DNA of 59,740 bases from Streptomyces bungoensis. Lineage in GTDB: Bacteria; Actinomycetota; Actinomycetes; Streptomycetales; Streptomycetaceae. Each line of letters opens with the position of its first letter. Position 1 is the first letter of the stretch. The stretch is from contig NZ_KQ948880.1 in NCBI RefSeq assembly GCF_001514215.1, positions 1 through 59,740 on the forward strand. The letters are read 5' to 3'. Below the pieces are notes generated by a model. The model did not search any database. It had not been told where the DNA came from and was given only the letters and a program-made list of their open reading frames with translations. The position numbers were made by a program, and so were the translations under genes. Below, in pieces: positions 25,259-33,876 of this stretch.

Positions 25259-26704
25259 TCAGAGTGCGAGGCCCGTGAGGACCAGGACGCGCTCGTAGGT
25301 GTAGTCGTCCATCGCGAACTTGACGCCCTCGCGGCCGACGCCGGACTGCTTGGCGCCGCCGTACGGCATCTGGTCGGCGCGGTAGGACGGGACGTCGCCG
25401 ACGACGACGCCGCCGACCTCGAGGGCGCGGTGGGCGCGGAAGGCGACCTGGAGGTCGTGGGTGAACACGCCCGCCTGGAGGCCGTACTTGGAGTCGTTGA
25501 CCGCGGCGAACGCCTCGGCCTCGCCGTCCACCCGCTGCACGGTCAGGACGGGCCCGAAGACCTCCTCGCAGGAGAGGGTCACGTCGGCCGGCACGTCGGT
25601 GAGGACGGTCGGCGCGTACGAGGCGCCCTCGCGCTTGCCGCCGGTCAGCAGCCTGGCGCCCGCCGACACGGCCTCGTCGACCCAGGACTCCACGCGCCGG
25701 GCGGCGTCCTCGCTGACCAGCGGGCCGACGTCGGTCGCCGAGTCGCTCGGGTCACCGGTGACCTGGGCCTCGACGGCGGCGACGATGCGCGGCAGCAGGC
25801 GGTCGTACACCGAGGCGTCGGCGATCACGCGCTGCACGGAGATGCAGGACTGGCCGCCCTGGTAGTTCGAGAAGGTCGCGATGCGGTTCGCGGCCCAGTC
25901 GAGGTCGGCGTCGGAGGAGTAGTCGCCGAGGACGACCGCGGCCCCGTTGCCGCCCAGCTCCAGGGTGCAGTGCTTGCGCGGCACCGAGTCCATGATCGCG
26001 TAGCCGACCTTCTCGGAACCGGTGAAGGAGATCACCGGCAGGCGCTCGTCCTGGACGAGGGCCGGCATCTTGTCGTTGGTGACCGGCAGGACCGACCAGG
26101 AGCCGGCCGGCAGGTCGGTCTCGGCCAGCAGCTCGCCGAGGATCAGGCCCGACAGCGGGGTGGCCGGGGCCGGCTTGAGGATGATCGGGACGCCCGCGGC
26201 GATGGCGGGGGCGACCTTGTGCGCGCACAGGTTCAGCGGGAAGTTGAACGGCGCGATGCCGAGGACGACGCCCTTGGGGAAGCGGCGGGTCAGCGCCAGC
26301 CGGCCCTGGCCGCCGGCGTCGGTGTCGAGCCGCTGGGCCTCGCCGCCGTTGAACCGGCGGGCCTCCTCGGCGGCGAACCGGAAGACGGAGACGGCGCGGC
26401 CGACCTCGCCCCGGGCCCACTTGACGGGCTTGCCGTTCTCGGCGGAGATCAGCTGGGCGATCTCCTCGGTGCGCTCGGCCAGCCGCTTGCCGACGTGGTC
26501 GAGGGCGGCGGCACGGACGTGGGCCGGGGTGGCGGCGAAGTCCTCGAGGACGGCGTGGGCGGCGGCCACGGCCTCTTCGACCTGGGCGTCGGTCGGCACG
26601 CTGACCGTGCCGACGAGACGGCCGTCCCACGGGGAGGTGACGTCGAAGGTGTCCTCGCCGGTGGCCTGGCGGCCGGCGAGCCAGAAGGCGTGGAGGGAAG
26701 TCAT
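25259..26704 (-). CDS. NAD(P)-dependent aldehyde dehydrogenase
   Basis: This 481-residue aldehyde dehydrogenase shows PFNFPLNLCAHKVAPAI, FTGSEKVGYAI, LELGGNGA with the general base Glu, and the nucleophilic Cys in NYQGGQSCISVQRV. The full family length is present. ATG 26704 is the natural start for a protein of this type. A PucR regulator lies directly upstream on the same strand and gabT is close by. The neighbourhood suggests a semialdehyde produced in polyamine/GABA degradation (for example succinate semialdehyde) as substrate, but the sequence alone does not prove it. The promoter is probably in the 134 bp between it and the PucR stop. Confidence 0.9.
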   Translation of the reverse strand: MTSLHAFWLAGRQATGEDTFDVTSPWDGRLVGTVSVPTDAQVEEAVAAAHAVLEDFAATPAHVRAAALDHVGKRLAERTEEIAQLISAENGKPVKWARGEVGRAVSVFRFAAEEARRFNGGEAQRLDTDAGGQGRLALTRRFPKGVVLGIAPFNFPLNLCAHKVAPAIAAGVPIILKPAPATPLSGLILGELLAETDLPAGSWSVLPVTNDKMPALVQDERLPVISFTGSEKVGYAIMDSVPRKHCTLELGGNGAAVVLGDYSSDADLDWAANRIATFSNYQGGQSCISVQRVIADASVYDRLLPRIVAAVEAQVTGDPSDSATDVGPLVSEDAARRVESWVDEAVSAGARLLTGGKREGASYAPTVLTDVPADVTLSCEEVFGPVLTVQRVDGEAEAFAAVNDSKYGLQAGVFTHDLQVAFRAHRALEVGGVVVGDVPSYRADQMPYGGAKQSGVGREGVKFAMDDYTYERVLVLTGLAL

Positions 26705-26838
26705 GTGTCGAGTCCCGGCCCTTCCGCGTAGGAGTGTGCTTTCGGTTCGTCGTCCACGGTAGGGCCGGGGCGGGCGGGGAGCGCTTGTCCGAGTCGGCGC
26801 AGTCGGGGGCCGGGTCACTCCGGTTTGGCGCGGTGGCG

Positions 26839-28407
26839 TCAGTCGGACGACGTCGCCTTCAGGGCGAGCCACAGCTCCATGCGGACGTCCGGGTCGTCCA
26901 GCGAGCGCCCGAGGATCTCCTCCACCCTCCGCATCCGGTACCGCAGGGTGTGCCGGTGCACGCCGAGGTCGGCGGCGGCCGCGTCCCACTGCCCGTGCCG
27001 GGACAGCCAGGCCCGCAGGGAGGCGACCAGGTCACCGCGGCCGGTGGCGTCGTGCTCGTGCAGCGCCCGCAGCAGCCCGTCCGCGAACGCCTTCACCGCG
27101 TCGTCGGCCAGCAGCGGCAGCACCGAGCCCGCCGCCAGCTGCTCGTGCTCGACCAGCACCCGGCCCCGCCGCCGGGCCACCGACAGCGCCTGCTCGGCCT
27201 GCTTGTAGGCGGCGGCCGCGGCGATCGGCCCGGCCGGCGCGGACAGGCCGACGACCAGTTCGTCCTCCTCCGGCTGCGCCTCCGGCGCGGACCGGGCCTT
27301 CTCCCGTCCCGCGGCGTACGCGGTGCACGCGGCGGCCGCCGCTCCCCCGTCCCCGGCGAGCACCACCAGCCGCTCCCCCTCGGGCACGACGAGCACGGCC
27401 TCCCCGGACCGGGCGGCCGCCGACTCCACGGCCTCGGTGAGACCGCCCAGCGGGTCGCCGCCGGACACCGCCTCGGCGACGATCACCCGGAACGGGGCGT
27501 CGAGCAGACCGCCGTACAGGTCCCCGGCGACGGCCCGGGCGTGGTCGGGTTCCCCGGCGAGCAGCATGCGCAGCACGGCGGCGCCGATCCGCTGCTCGGC
27601 CGCGTGCAGGGAGCGCGAGCGCTCGGTGGTGAGGGTGAGCAGGGCGATGGCGGAGTGGACGGCGTACCGCTCGGCGGTGCCGAGGGCGGCGGCGGTGCCG
27701 ACGGCGAGCGCGGCGCGCGGGCGGCGGCCGGTGCCCAGGGAGTGCAGCTCGACCCGGTCCTCGGTGTCCGGCCCGCCGACCACCGAGGAGGCGGGCGCGG
27801 GGCGCTCCCTGAGCCGTTCGACGTCGGCCGTGATGCGGGCGGCCCGGCGGCCGGCCCACTCCGGTGCGGTGGCGACGACGGCGCCCGAGGCGTCGTACAG
27901 CGCCGCCCATCCGTCGACCTGCGCGGCGAGCGCGGCGAGCAGGCCCTCGGGCCCGTGGGTGAGGGCCTGCCGGGTCAGTTCGCGCTGGGCGGCGAAGCCG
28001 GCCGTCACGGCGCGGTACTGGTCGGCGGCGATCGCGGCGGAGACCGCCTTGCTGATGGCGAGGAAGGGGGTGCGGCGGGGCACCTCCAGCAGCGGCAGCC
28101 CCTCCCGCTCGGCGGCCTCGACGAGGGCCTTGGGTACTTCGTCGTAGTTGACGCCGACGGCGAAGCCGAGCCCGACGACACCGGCTCCGACCAGCCGCTT
28201 CACATACCGCCGCATGGCCTGCGGATCCTCCGCGTCCAGCTTGAGCGCGGTGATCAGCAGCAGCTCGCCGCCCTCCATGTAGGGGACGGGGTCGGCCAGC
28301 TCGCTCACGTGGGCCCAGCGCACGGGCACGTCGAGCCGGTCCTCGCCCGCCCGCACGGTCAGCTTGAGCGCGGAGTGGTGGACGAGCGAGGCGAGCGTCG
28401 GGGGCAT
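26839..28407 (-). CDS. PucR-family transcriptional regulator
   Basis: This 522-residue regulator has an N-terminal PucR domain (about residues 1-125, with RWAHVSELADPVPYMEGGELLLITAL), a central region with a GGDEF-like decayed fold, and a C-terminal helix-turn-helix of the PucR/CdaR type (AADLGVHRHTLRYRMRRVEEILGRSLDDPDVRMELWLALK). PucR-type proteins control purine, amino acid and polyamine catabolic genes. It lies between the aldehyde dehydrogenase and the membrane ATPase, all on the minus strand, and probably controls the former and perhaps gabT. Its start at 28407 is the only one that includes the whole PucR domain. Confidence 0.92.
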   Translation of the reverse strand: MPPTLASLVHHSALKLTVRAGEDRLDVPVRWAHVSELADPVPYMEGGELLLITALKLDAEDPQAMRRYVKRLVGAGVVGLGFAVGVNYDEVPKALVEAAEREGLPLLEVPRRTPFLAISKAVSAAIAADQYRAVTAGFAAQRELTRQALTHGPEGLLAALAAQVDGWAALYDASGAVVATAPEWAGRRAARITADVERLRERPAPASSVVGGPDTEDRVELHSLGTGRRPRAALAVGTAAALGTAERYAVHSAIALLTLTTERSRSLHAAEQRIGAAVLRMLLAGEPDHARAVAGDLYGGLLDAPFRVIVAEAVSGGDPLGGLTEAVESAAARSGEAVLVVPEGERLVVLAGDGGAAAAACTAYAAGREKARSAPEAQPEEDELVVGLSAPAGPIAAAAAYKQAEQALSVARRRGRVLVEHEQLAAGSVLPLLADDAVKAFADGLLRALHEHDATGRGDLVASLRAWLSRHGQWDAAAADLGVHRHTLRYRMRRVEEILGRSLDDPDVRMELWLALKATSSD

Positions 28408-28534
28408 GAGGCCTTCACGGTGAGGGAGATCCGGTGATCGAAGTGATCAGTTGGCCGCCGCGTATGAACGACCTATGCCGATTCTGCCTCACCGTACGGT
28501 CCGGCGAGGACCGGAAAGGAGCGATCCGGGCGCT

Positions 28535-30661
28535 TCACCCCCGCAGGTCCACCAGCACCGGTGGCGCGTGCTCCCCCCGGACCGTGGTCAGGGACAGCAC
28601 CGCGTGCCCCGGCGGCACCCCGTGCGCCAGTTCGGAGGCCGACCAGCGTTCGCGCTCCACCTGGCGGACGGTGACGGCGCGGGCGGTGGGCGCCTGCCCG
28701 GTGATGACCCGGCGCAGCATGTGCACGGCCTTGCCGGCCGGGGTCTCGGCGATGATCTGCCGGTCGGTGACGTCCCGGGTCTCGGTCCACTCCTTGCCCC
28801 ACACCTCGGCGAAGTCCTGCCCGTCCCAGGGGGTGAGCCCGGACAGCGCCATCCGGCAGCCGGTGGCGCCGAGCAGCGGGCCGCGCAGCGGCCGGGGGGC
28901 GTCGTCCAGGGTGCGCAGGGTCAGGACGACCCCGGCGTTCACGGACCGCAGCCGCTGGATGCCGCGCACGGCCTCCGGGGTGACGACACCGGAGGCGTCG
29001 TCCAGCAGCAGGCAGGCGAACAGCGAGCGGTCCTCCCGTACCGTCACGCCGGCCGTGAACTGGGCGAGCACCAGCCGGGCGAGGATCCGGGAGGCGTCAG
29101 CGTGCCCGCGCTGGGGCAGGTCGATGCGGACCCGGACGGGGTGGTCGAGGGCCTTCAGGGAGAACGGCCGGGACTGTCCTGAGGTGTCGAAGAAGTCGGC
29201 GAAGGCGGGCCGGTCCAGCAGCGCGATCCGGTCGGCGAGGACGGCGCCGACGTCGCCGGGGTGGGCCATCTGCCGCTCCCGGGCGTCGAGTTCGCGCAGC
29301 AGCGAGTCCTGTCCGGAGTCGGTGAGCGCCTTGCGCAGGGCGGCCAGCGGGCCGGTCGTGCCGTCGAGCAGCTGGCGCAGCTCCGGCACCGACGGGAAGC
29401 GGCCGTGGACGGCGCGGAAGGGGCCGAGCAGCTGGGCGAGGACGGTGGTGGAGCGGCGGCTGTCGCTGCCGGGGTGCGGGTCGGTGAGGTCGCCGACGAG
29501 CGCCTCGGCGAGTATGGCGGCGGCCTCGTCTGGGTCGGTGGTGCCGCCGTAGAGGTCCAGGTCGTGGACGGAGTCGGGGTGCCCGACGCGGACGACGACG
29601 TCGTACGACGCGTCCGGCCCGAGTCCGGCGCCGGCCGCGCCGACGGCCACGACGGCGGCGCGGCCGGCGAGGGCGTGCAGGCACAGCGACTCGGCGAGCG
29701 GCCGGACCAGGGAGCCGGTCTTGCCGGAGCCGGCCGGGCCGACCGCGAGCAGCGAGGTGCCGAGCAGGTCGGGGCCGAGGGCGAGTCCGGCGCCGCGGTA
29801 GTGGTACGGGTTGCGGGGGTCGTCGGCGGCGGTGCCGAGCCGGACCTGGCCGGTGAGCAGGTCGTGCCGGGCGTGCCGGGCGGGCAGGTCGCGCTCGCCG
29901 GAGGGGTGCGGGCAGGCCGCGGCGCCCTGGCGCAGCACGGTGCCGGTGAACGCGGCGAGGCTGTGGGTGCCGGACCGCACGCCCTGCCAGGCGCGGTCGA
30001 TCCGGGCCAGGTCGACGTCCCGCATGAGGCCGGCCCGGGCGTCGGCGGCCAGCCGTTCGGCGGCCTCGTGCGCCCCGGCCCGGCGCAGCTCGGGCCACTC
30101 GGCGGGGTCCTGCTCGGGCGCGGGCGGCGGAGCGGTGGCGGGCTCGGCGGGACGCCAGGCGGGCGGGCCCCAGCGGCGCCAGACCTCGCCCCAGCGCCCG
30201 AGCCGGCCGACGACGAGCATGATGGCCAGGGCGATGAGGGTGTAGTAGCCGTACCAGACGACCGCGTTGCCCACGGCGTCGTTGCTCTGCCGCCAGGAGT
30301 CCGGGGTGAACAGTTCCAGCGGCAGCACCCACCAGCCGCCGAGGTAGCCGTTCCACAGCAGCGACCACACCAGCCAGCCGACCAGGAACGCGATCAGCGC
30401 GCCGCTCAGCAGCTGCCGGGCCGGGATCAGCTCGGGCTCCCGCTCGGGCCTCGGCCGGTGGCCCAGCCGCCACACGCCCGGTGCCGCCTCGGGCCGGGGC
30501 GTGCGCAGCCAGGCGAGGAACGCCGAGCCGTCCGGCCGGGGTGGCGCGCCCGGGGGGACCGGGGGCCTGGGCGGCACGGCCGCGGCCTCCCGGGGCACCG
30601 CCGGGCGCGGCACCGGGTTCGGATGCGTGCCGCGCACGTCCCGCGTCCCGTCGCTGTCCAT
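28535..30661 (-). CDS. Membrane-anchored VirD4/FtsK-like ATPase
   Basis: This 708-residue protein has a proline-rich cytoplasmic start, two hydrophobic segments (about residues 85-105 and 130-150), then a P-loop ATPase. Walker A is GPAGSGKT at 308-315, with GTSLLAVGPAGSGKTGSLVRPL around it. Walker B is FACLLLDDASGV. The pattern resembles TraG/VirD4/FtsK-type DNA- or protein-pumping ATPases, but no relaxase, pilus or plasmid gene accompanies it. The ATG at 30661 follows AGGGGG at 8 bases; a GTG 33 bases upstream is possible. It is divergent from gabT. Its role is unknown. Confidence 0.75.
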   Translation of the reverse strand: MDSDGTRDVRGTHPNPVPRPAVPREAAAVPPRPPVPPGAPPRPDGSAFLAWLRTPRPEAAPGVWRLGHRPRPEREPELIPARQLLSGALIAFLVGWLVWSLLWNGYLGGWWVLPLELFTPDSWRQSNDAVGNAVVWYGYYTLIALAIMLVVGRLGRWGEVWRRWGPPAWRPAEPATAPPPAPEQDPAEWPELRRAGAHEAAERLAADARAGLMRDVDLARIDRAWQGVRSGTHSLAAFTGTVLRQGAAACPHPSGERDLPARHARHDLLTGQVRLGTAADDPRNPYHYRGAGLALGPDLLGTSLLAVGPAGSGKTGSLVRPLAESLCLHALAGRAAVVAVGAAGAGLGPDASYDVVVRVGHPDSVHDLDLYGGTTDPDEAAAILAEALVGDLTDPHPGSDSRRSTTVLAQLLGPFRAVHGRFPSVPELRQLLDGTTGPLAALRKALTDSGQDSLLRELDARERQMAHPGDVGAVLADRIALLDRPAFADFFDTSGQSRPFSLKALDHPVRVRIDLPQRGHADASRILARLVLAQFTAGVTVREDRSLFACLLLDDASGVVTPEAVRGIQRLRSVNAGVVLTLRTLDDAPRPLRGPLLGATGCRMALSGLTPWDGQDFAEVWGKEWTETRDVTDRQIIAETPAGKAVHMLRRVITGQAPTARAVTVRQVERERWSASELAHGVPPGHAVLSLTTVRGEHAPPVLVDLRG

Positions 30662-30910
30662 CTCGCTTGCCCCCTGACCAGCCGTTCCGTCCACCGTCAG
30701 CGAGCCAATCTAACGCCCCGGCAAGGGGAGTTCACCGCTTACGCGGCCGTAGGACGGGCCCGTCCGGGGGTACCGCCTCCGAGCGGCTATGTCCACCACG
30801 GACAACCGGCCCCGGCGACAACGCCCACATGGAGCATGCCCAGCCCCCGGCGCCCGGCCTAGCCTGCGAGATGAAGAAGAAAAGCGTCTGCAACACCCCA
30901 GGAGCCCCGC

Positions 30911-32245
30911 ATGACCGCACTTCCGCAGGAGCGCCGCGTCGCCACCGCCATCCCCGGCCCGAAGTCGCAGGAGCTGCAGGCCCGCCGTACCGCCGTGGTC
31001 GCGCAGGGCGTGGGCTCCACGCTGCCGGTCTTCGTCACCCGCGCGGGCGGCGGCATCATCGAGGACGTCGACGGCAACCGCCTGATCGACTTCGGTTCCG
31101 GCATCGCCGTGACGAGCGTCGGCGCGTCCGCCGAGGCCGTCGTGCGCCGCGCGAGCGCCCAGCTGGCCGACTTCACCCACACCTGTTTCATGGTCACCCC
31201 GTACGAGGGCTACGTGGCGGTCGCCGAGGCGCTCGCCGAGCTCACCCCGGGTGACCACGCCAAGAAGTCGGCGCTGTTCAACTCCGGCGCCGAGGCCGTC
31301 GAGAACGCCGTGAAGATCGCACGCGCCTACACCAAGCGCCAGGCGGTCGTCGTGTTCGACCACGGCTACCACGGCCGGACGAACCTGACGATGGCGCTGA
31401 CCGCGAAGAACATGCCGTACAAGCACGGCTTCGGCCCCTTCGCCCCCGAGGTCTACCGCGTCCCGGTCGCCTACGGCTACCGCTGGCCGACCGGTCCGGA
31501 GAACTGCGGTCCGGAGGCCGCCAAGCAGGCCATCGACCAGATCACCAAGCAGGTCGGGCCGGACAACGTGGCCGCGATCATCATCGAGCCGGTGCTCGGC
31601 GAGGGCGGCTTCATCGAGCCGGCCAAGGGCTTCCTGCCGGCGATCCGCCAGTTCGCCGCCGACAACGGCATCGTGTTCGTCGCCGACGAGATCCAGTCCG
31701 GCTTCTGCCGCACCGGCCAGTGGTTCGCGTGCGAGGACGAGGGCATCGTCCCGGACCTGATCACCACCGCCAAGGGCATCGCCGGCGGTCTGCCGCTGGC
31801 CGCCGTGACCGGCCGCGCCGAGATCATGGACGCCGCGCACGCGGGCGGCCTGGGCGGCACCTACGGCGGCAACCCGGTGGCCTGCGCCGGTGCGCTCGGC
31901 GCCATCGAGACGATGAAGGAGCAGGACCTCAACGCCAAGGCGAAGAACATCGAGGCGATCATGAAGTCCCGCCTCACCGCCATGGCCGAGAAGTTCGACG
32001 TCATCGGCGACGTCCGGGGCCGCGGCGCGATGATCGCCGTCGAGCTGGTCAAGGACCGCGCCACCAAGGAGCCGAACCCGGAGGCCACCGCCGCGCTCGC
32101 CAAGGCCTGCCACGCGGAGGGCCTGCTGGTCCTGACCTGCGGCACCTACGGCAACGTGCTGCGCTTCCTGCCCCCGCTGGTGATCGGCGAGGACCTGCTC
32201 AACGAGGGTCTGGACATCATCGAGCAGGGCTTCGCGCGCATCTGA
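30911..32245 (+). CDS. gabT: 4-aminobutyrate aminotransferase
   Basis: This 444-residue class III PLP-dependent aminotransferase moves the amino group of GABA to 2-oxoglutarate, giving succinate semialdehyde. Seen are FNSGAEAVENAVKIAR (cofactor phosphate binding), DHGYHGRTNLTMALT, VADEIQSGFCRTG with the PLP-ring Asp, and the Schiff-base Lys in TTAKGIAGGLPLAAV. Length is normal for GabT. ATG 30911 has AGGAG six bases upstream. A -10-like TAGCCT at 30860-30865 may belong to its promoter in the 249-bp region shared with the divergent ATPase. Together with the nearby aldehyde dehydrogenases it could complete putrescine-to-succinate degradation. Confidence 0.93.
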   Translation: MTALPQERRVATAIPGPKSQELQARRTAVVAQGVGSTLPVFVTRAGGGIIEDVDGNRLIDFGSGIAVTSVGASAEAVVRRASAQLADFTHTCFMVTPYEGYVAVAEALAELTPGDHAKKSALFNSGAEAVENAVKIARAYTKRQAVVVFDHGYHGRTNLTMALTAKNMPYKHGFGPFAPEVYRVPVAYGYRWPTGPENCGPEAAKQAIDQITKQVGPDNVAAIIIEPVLGEGGFIEPAKGFLPAIRQFAADNGIVFVADEIQSGFCRTGQWFACEDEGIVPDLITTAKGIAGGLPLAAVTGRAEIMDAAHAGGLGGTYGGNPVACAGALGAIETMKEQDLNAKAKNIEAIMKSRLTAMAEKFDVIGDVRGRGAMIAVELVKDRATKEPNPEATAALAKACHAEGLLVLTCGTYGNVLRFLPPLVIGEDLLNEGLDIIEQGFARI

Positions 32246-32682
32246 CGCGGCGCGTCCTGGAGGCCGGAAGTCGCGCATCTGAGCGAGTGGTCCGCACCTC
32301 TGACGACGTCCTGCGGCAGGCCGTGTGAAGAAGGTGTGCGAGGTGGATGGCGGGTCGGGATTACGGCTGCCGAAGCGCCCCGGCCTGCCGTAGGTTCTTC
32401 CTCAGATGAGAGATACACCCCGCCCACAGGGGACTGTGGGTGGTTTCAGGCCGGGGCCTCCCCAGCTTCGACCTGGTCGTGCTTAGCGCACACATCCGGG
32501 GCCTGACGGCTTCGGGATCTCCTCACCGATCGGACGGTCGCCGCCCCAAACCCCCCGGGGCGAGCGACGTTCCGATCCGGACGGCCGCCTCGGAACTACC
32601 CCCCCTGTTCCGGGGCGGCCGACCTCCTTCCTCTTCCTCCGGATGCCGGTGCTCGCGGGCCGCGGGTGCGAAGCTGGTCCCC
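32246..32682. other. Intergenic region between gabT and PAP2 gene
   Basis: This 437-bp gene-free stretch contains a hairpin at 32420-32443 that could end gabT transcription. No convincing gene, RNA or operator was recognised in the rest, which is slightly less GC-rich in places and presumably holds the PAP2 gene promoter. Confidence 0.5.
32420..32443 (+). terminator. Probable hairpin terminator downstream of gabT
   Basis: A 10-bp stem with one G-T pair (32420-32429 with 32434-32443) has a 4-nt loop and is followed by TTTC. It lies about 175 bases beyond the gabT stop, so the assignment to gabT is tentative. Confidence 0.5.
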
Positions 32683-33387
32683 GTGTCGACCTCAGCGCCC
32701 GCCCGCCGCTCCCTCCTCCTCGGCGTCCCGGCCCTCGTCCTCGCCGTCCTCACCTGGCAGGTCGTGGCCGACGGCCCGCTGCTGCGCGTGGACGCCCGGC
32801 TCAGCCGGGCGCTCGTCCATCCGGACACCCTCTCCCGGCTGCTGACCTACCTCGGTGACTTCCGGATCGCCGTCCCCGTCCTGCTGCTGGCCGCGGGGTA
32901 CGTCGCCCGGCGGGGCCGTGCGACGGGGGCGGACCTGTGGTGGGTGCCGCCCGTGGCCGCGCTGGTGCTGATGGCGCTGGTCCCGGCGGTCGTCGTCCCA
33001 CTGAAGGACTGGACCGCCCGGCCGGGGACCCCGTTGATGCCGCCGGGCACCGGTTACTTCCCGTCCGGCCACACGGCGACGGCGGGGGTCGCCTACGGCT
33101 CCGCGACCCTGCTCCTGCGGCCCTGGCTGCACTCGGCCCACGTCCGCCGGGAGCTGGTCATCGGCTGCGCCCTCGTCACCTTCGGCGTGAGCTTCGGGCT
33201 GGTCCGGCACGGCTACCACTGGCCGCTGGACGTCGTGGCGAGCTGGTGCCTGTGCGCGGTGCTGCTGACCGCGCTCTCACTGGTCCTCGACCGGGTCACC
33301 GGGCTCGCCCTGGAGCGCGGTGCGCGCCGCGCGCGCACCGGCACCGCCGGGCAGGACTCCCGGCGTCAGCCCTGGCGGGCCTTGTAG
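32683..33387 (+). CDS. PAP2-family membrane phosphatase
   Basis: This 234-residue integral membrane protein has the three PAP2/acid-phosphatase motifs: KDWTARPGTP, PSGH in FPSGHTATAG, and RHGYHWPLDV. Five to six hydrophobic helices are visible, with the first at LLLGVPALVLAVLTWQVV. The family dephosphorylates lipid phosphates such as phosphatidate or undecaprenyl pyrophosphate at the outer membrane face. GTG 32683 is chosen because it places the first helix near the N-terminus; the ribosome binding site is weak, so the start is uncertain. The 3' end overlaps the convergent rpmJ paralogue by 22 bases. Confidence 0.85.
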   Translation: MSTSAPARRSLLLGVPALVLAVLTWQVVADGPLLRVDARLSRALVHPDTLSRLLTYLGDFRIAVPVLLLAAGYVARRGRATGADLWWVPPVAALVLMALVPAVVVPLKDWTARPGTPLMPPGTGYFPSGHTATAGVAYGSATLLLRPWLHSAHVRRELVIGCALVTFGVSFGLVRHGYHWPLDVVASWCLCAVLLTALSLVLDRVTGLALERGARRARTGTAGQDSRRQPWRAL

Positions 33388-33488
33388 CGGGGGTCCTTCC
33401 TGTTGATCACGTAGGTCACGCCCCGCCGGCGCACCACCTGGGCACCGGGCCTGGCCTTCAGCGAGCGCAATGACGCGCGCACCTTCAT
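33366..33488 (-). CDS. rpmJ: Ribosomal protein L36, cysteine-free paralogue
   Basis: This 40-residue protein, MKVRASLRSLKARPGAQVVR followed by RRGVTYVINRKDPRYKARQG, matches bL36. The Cys/His zinc ligands of standard bL36 are absent, so this is the zinc-independent (C-) type that can replace the zinc form. The start ATG 33488 is preceded by GGAGAGGAG. It lies 44 bp downstream of the L33 paralogue on the same strand, giving a two-gene ribosomal unit. Such pairs are usually induced under zinc limitation through Zur; no canonical Zur box was found upstream. Its tail overlaps the PAP2 gene. Confidence 0.93.
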   Translation of the reverse strand: MKVRASLRSLKARPGAQVVRRRGVTYVINRKDPRYKARQG

Positions 33489-33532
33489 CGTGGACTCCTC
33501 TCCTTCGCCGTCCCGGGTCGCCGGGTGGCGTG

Positions 33533-33697
33533 TCAGCGCTCCTCGCGGAACAGGACGTGCTCGCCGGCCACCCGGTCGTACTTGCGCAGGACCAGGCGGT
33601 CGGGGTCGTTCAGACGGTTCTTGCGGGTGGTGTAGGTGGCTCCGGTACCGGCCGTCGACTTCAGCCTGACGACGGGCCGCGCGGTGCTGCGTGCCAT
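33533..33697 (-). CDS. rpmG: Ribosomal protein L33, cysteine-free paralogue
   Basis: This 54-residue protein begins MARSTARPVVRLKSTAGTGA and ends LRKYDRVAGEHVLFREER, and contains TYTTRKNRLNDPDRLVLRKY. This is the bL33 pattern. The CxxC pairs of zinc-binding L33 are missing. ATG 33697 has GGAAGGA at good spacing. It is first of the L33-L36 pair. A dyad TGAC-N8-GTCA at 33731-33746 lies about 35 bases upstream and might be a regulatory site. I would expect at least one other rpmG and rpmJ elsewhere in the genome. Confidence 0.94.
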   Translation of the reverse strand: MARSTARPVVRLKSTAGTGATYTTRKNRLNDPDRLVLRKYDRVAGEHVLFREER

Positions 33698-33730
33698 GAG
33701 GGGTTTCCTTCCGCCATCACCCGAGCTGCT

Positions 33731-33746
33731 TGACCCGGGCATGTCA
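33731..33746. promoter_or_regulatory. Candidate dyad upstream of rpmG-rpmJ pair
   Basis: TGACCCGGGCATGTCA has TGAC/GTCA arms. It does not match the A/T-rich Streptomyces Zur box as I know it, so a different control or chance is possible. Confidence 0.25.
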
Positions 33747-33876
33747 TTCGACGCGTACAACACGAGCATCCCTCGGGACATTCCCAGCCCCGGCGTACGA
33801 AAGAGGGCCTCCCTCTCCCGTGGCCCGTGGACGCCGGACGCGTCACGAGGGAGAAGGAGACCCTGTCGGGACACCG

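Noticed and set aside
28436..28460. GTGATC direct repeat upstream of the PucR gene as an operator
   Set aside because: Two 6-bp copies only, no symmetry shared with the polyamine operon or gabT upstream regions.
33697..33876. Search for a Zur box before the L33/L36 genes
   Set aside because: No A/T-rich TGAAAATGATTTTCA-like palindrome is present; only a weak TGAC/GTCA dyad was kept as a low-confidence site.
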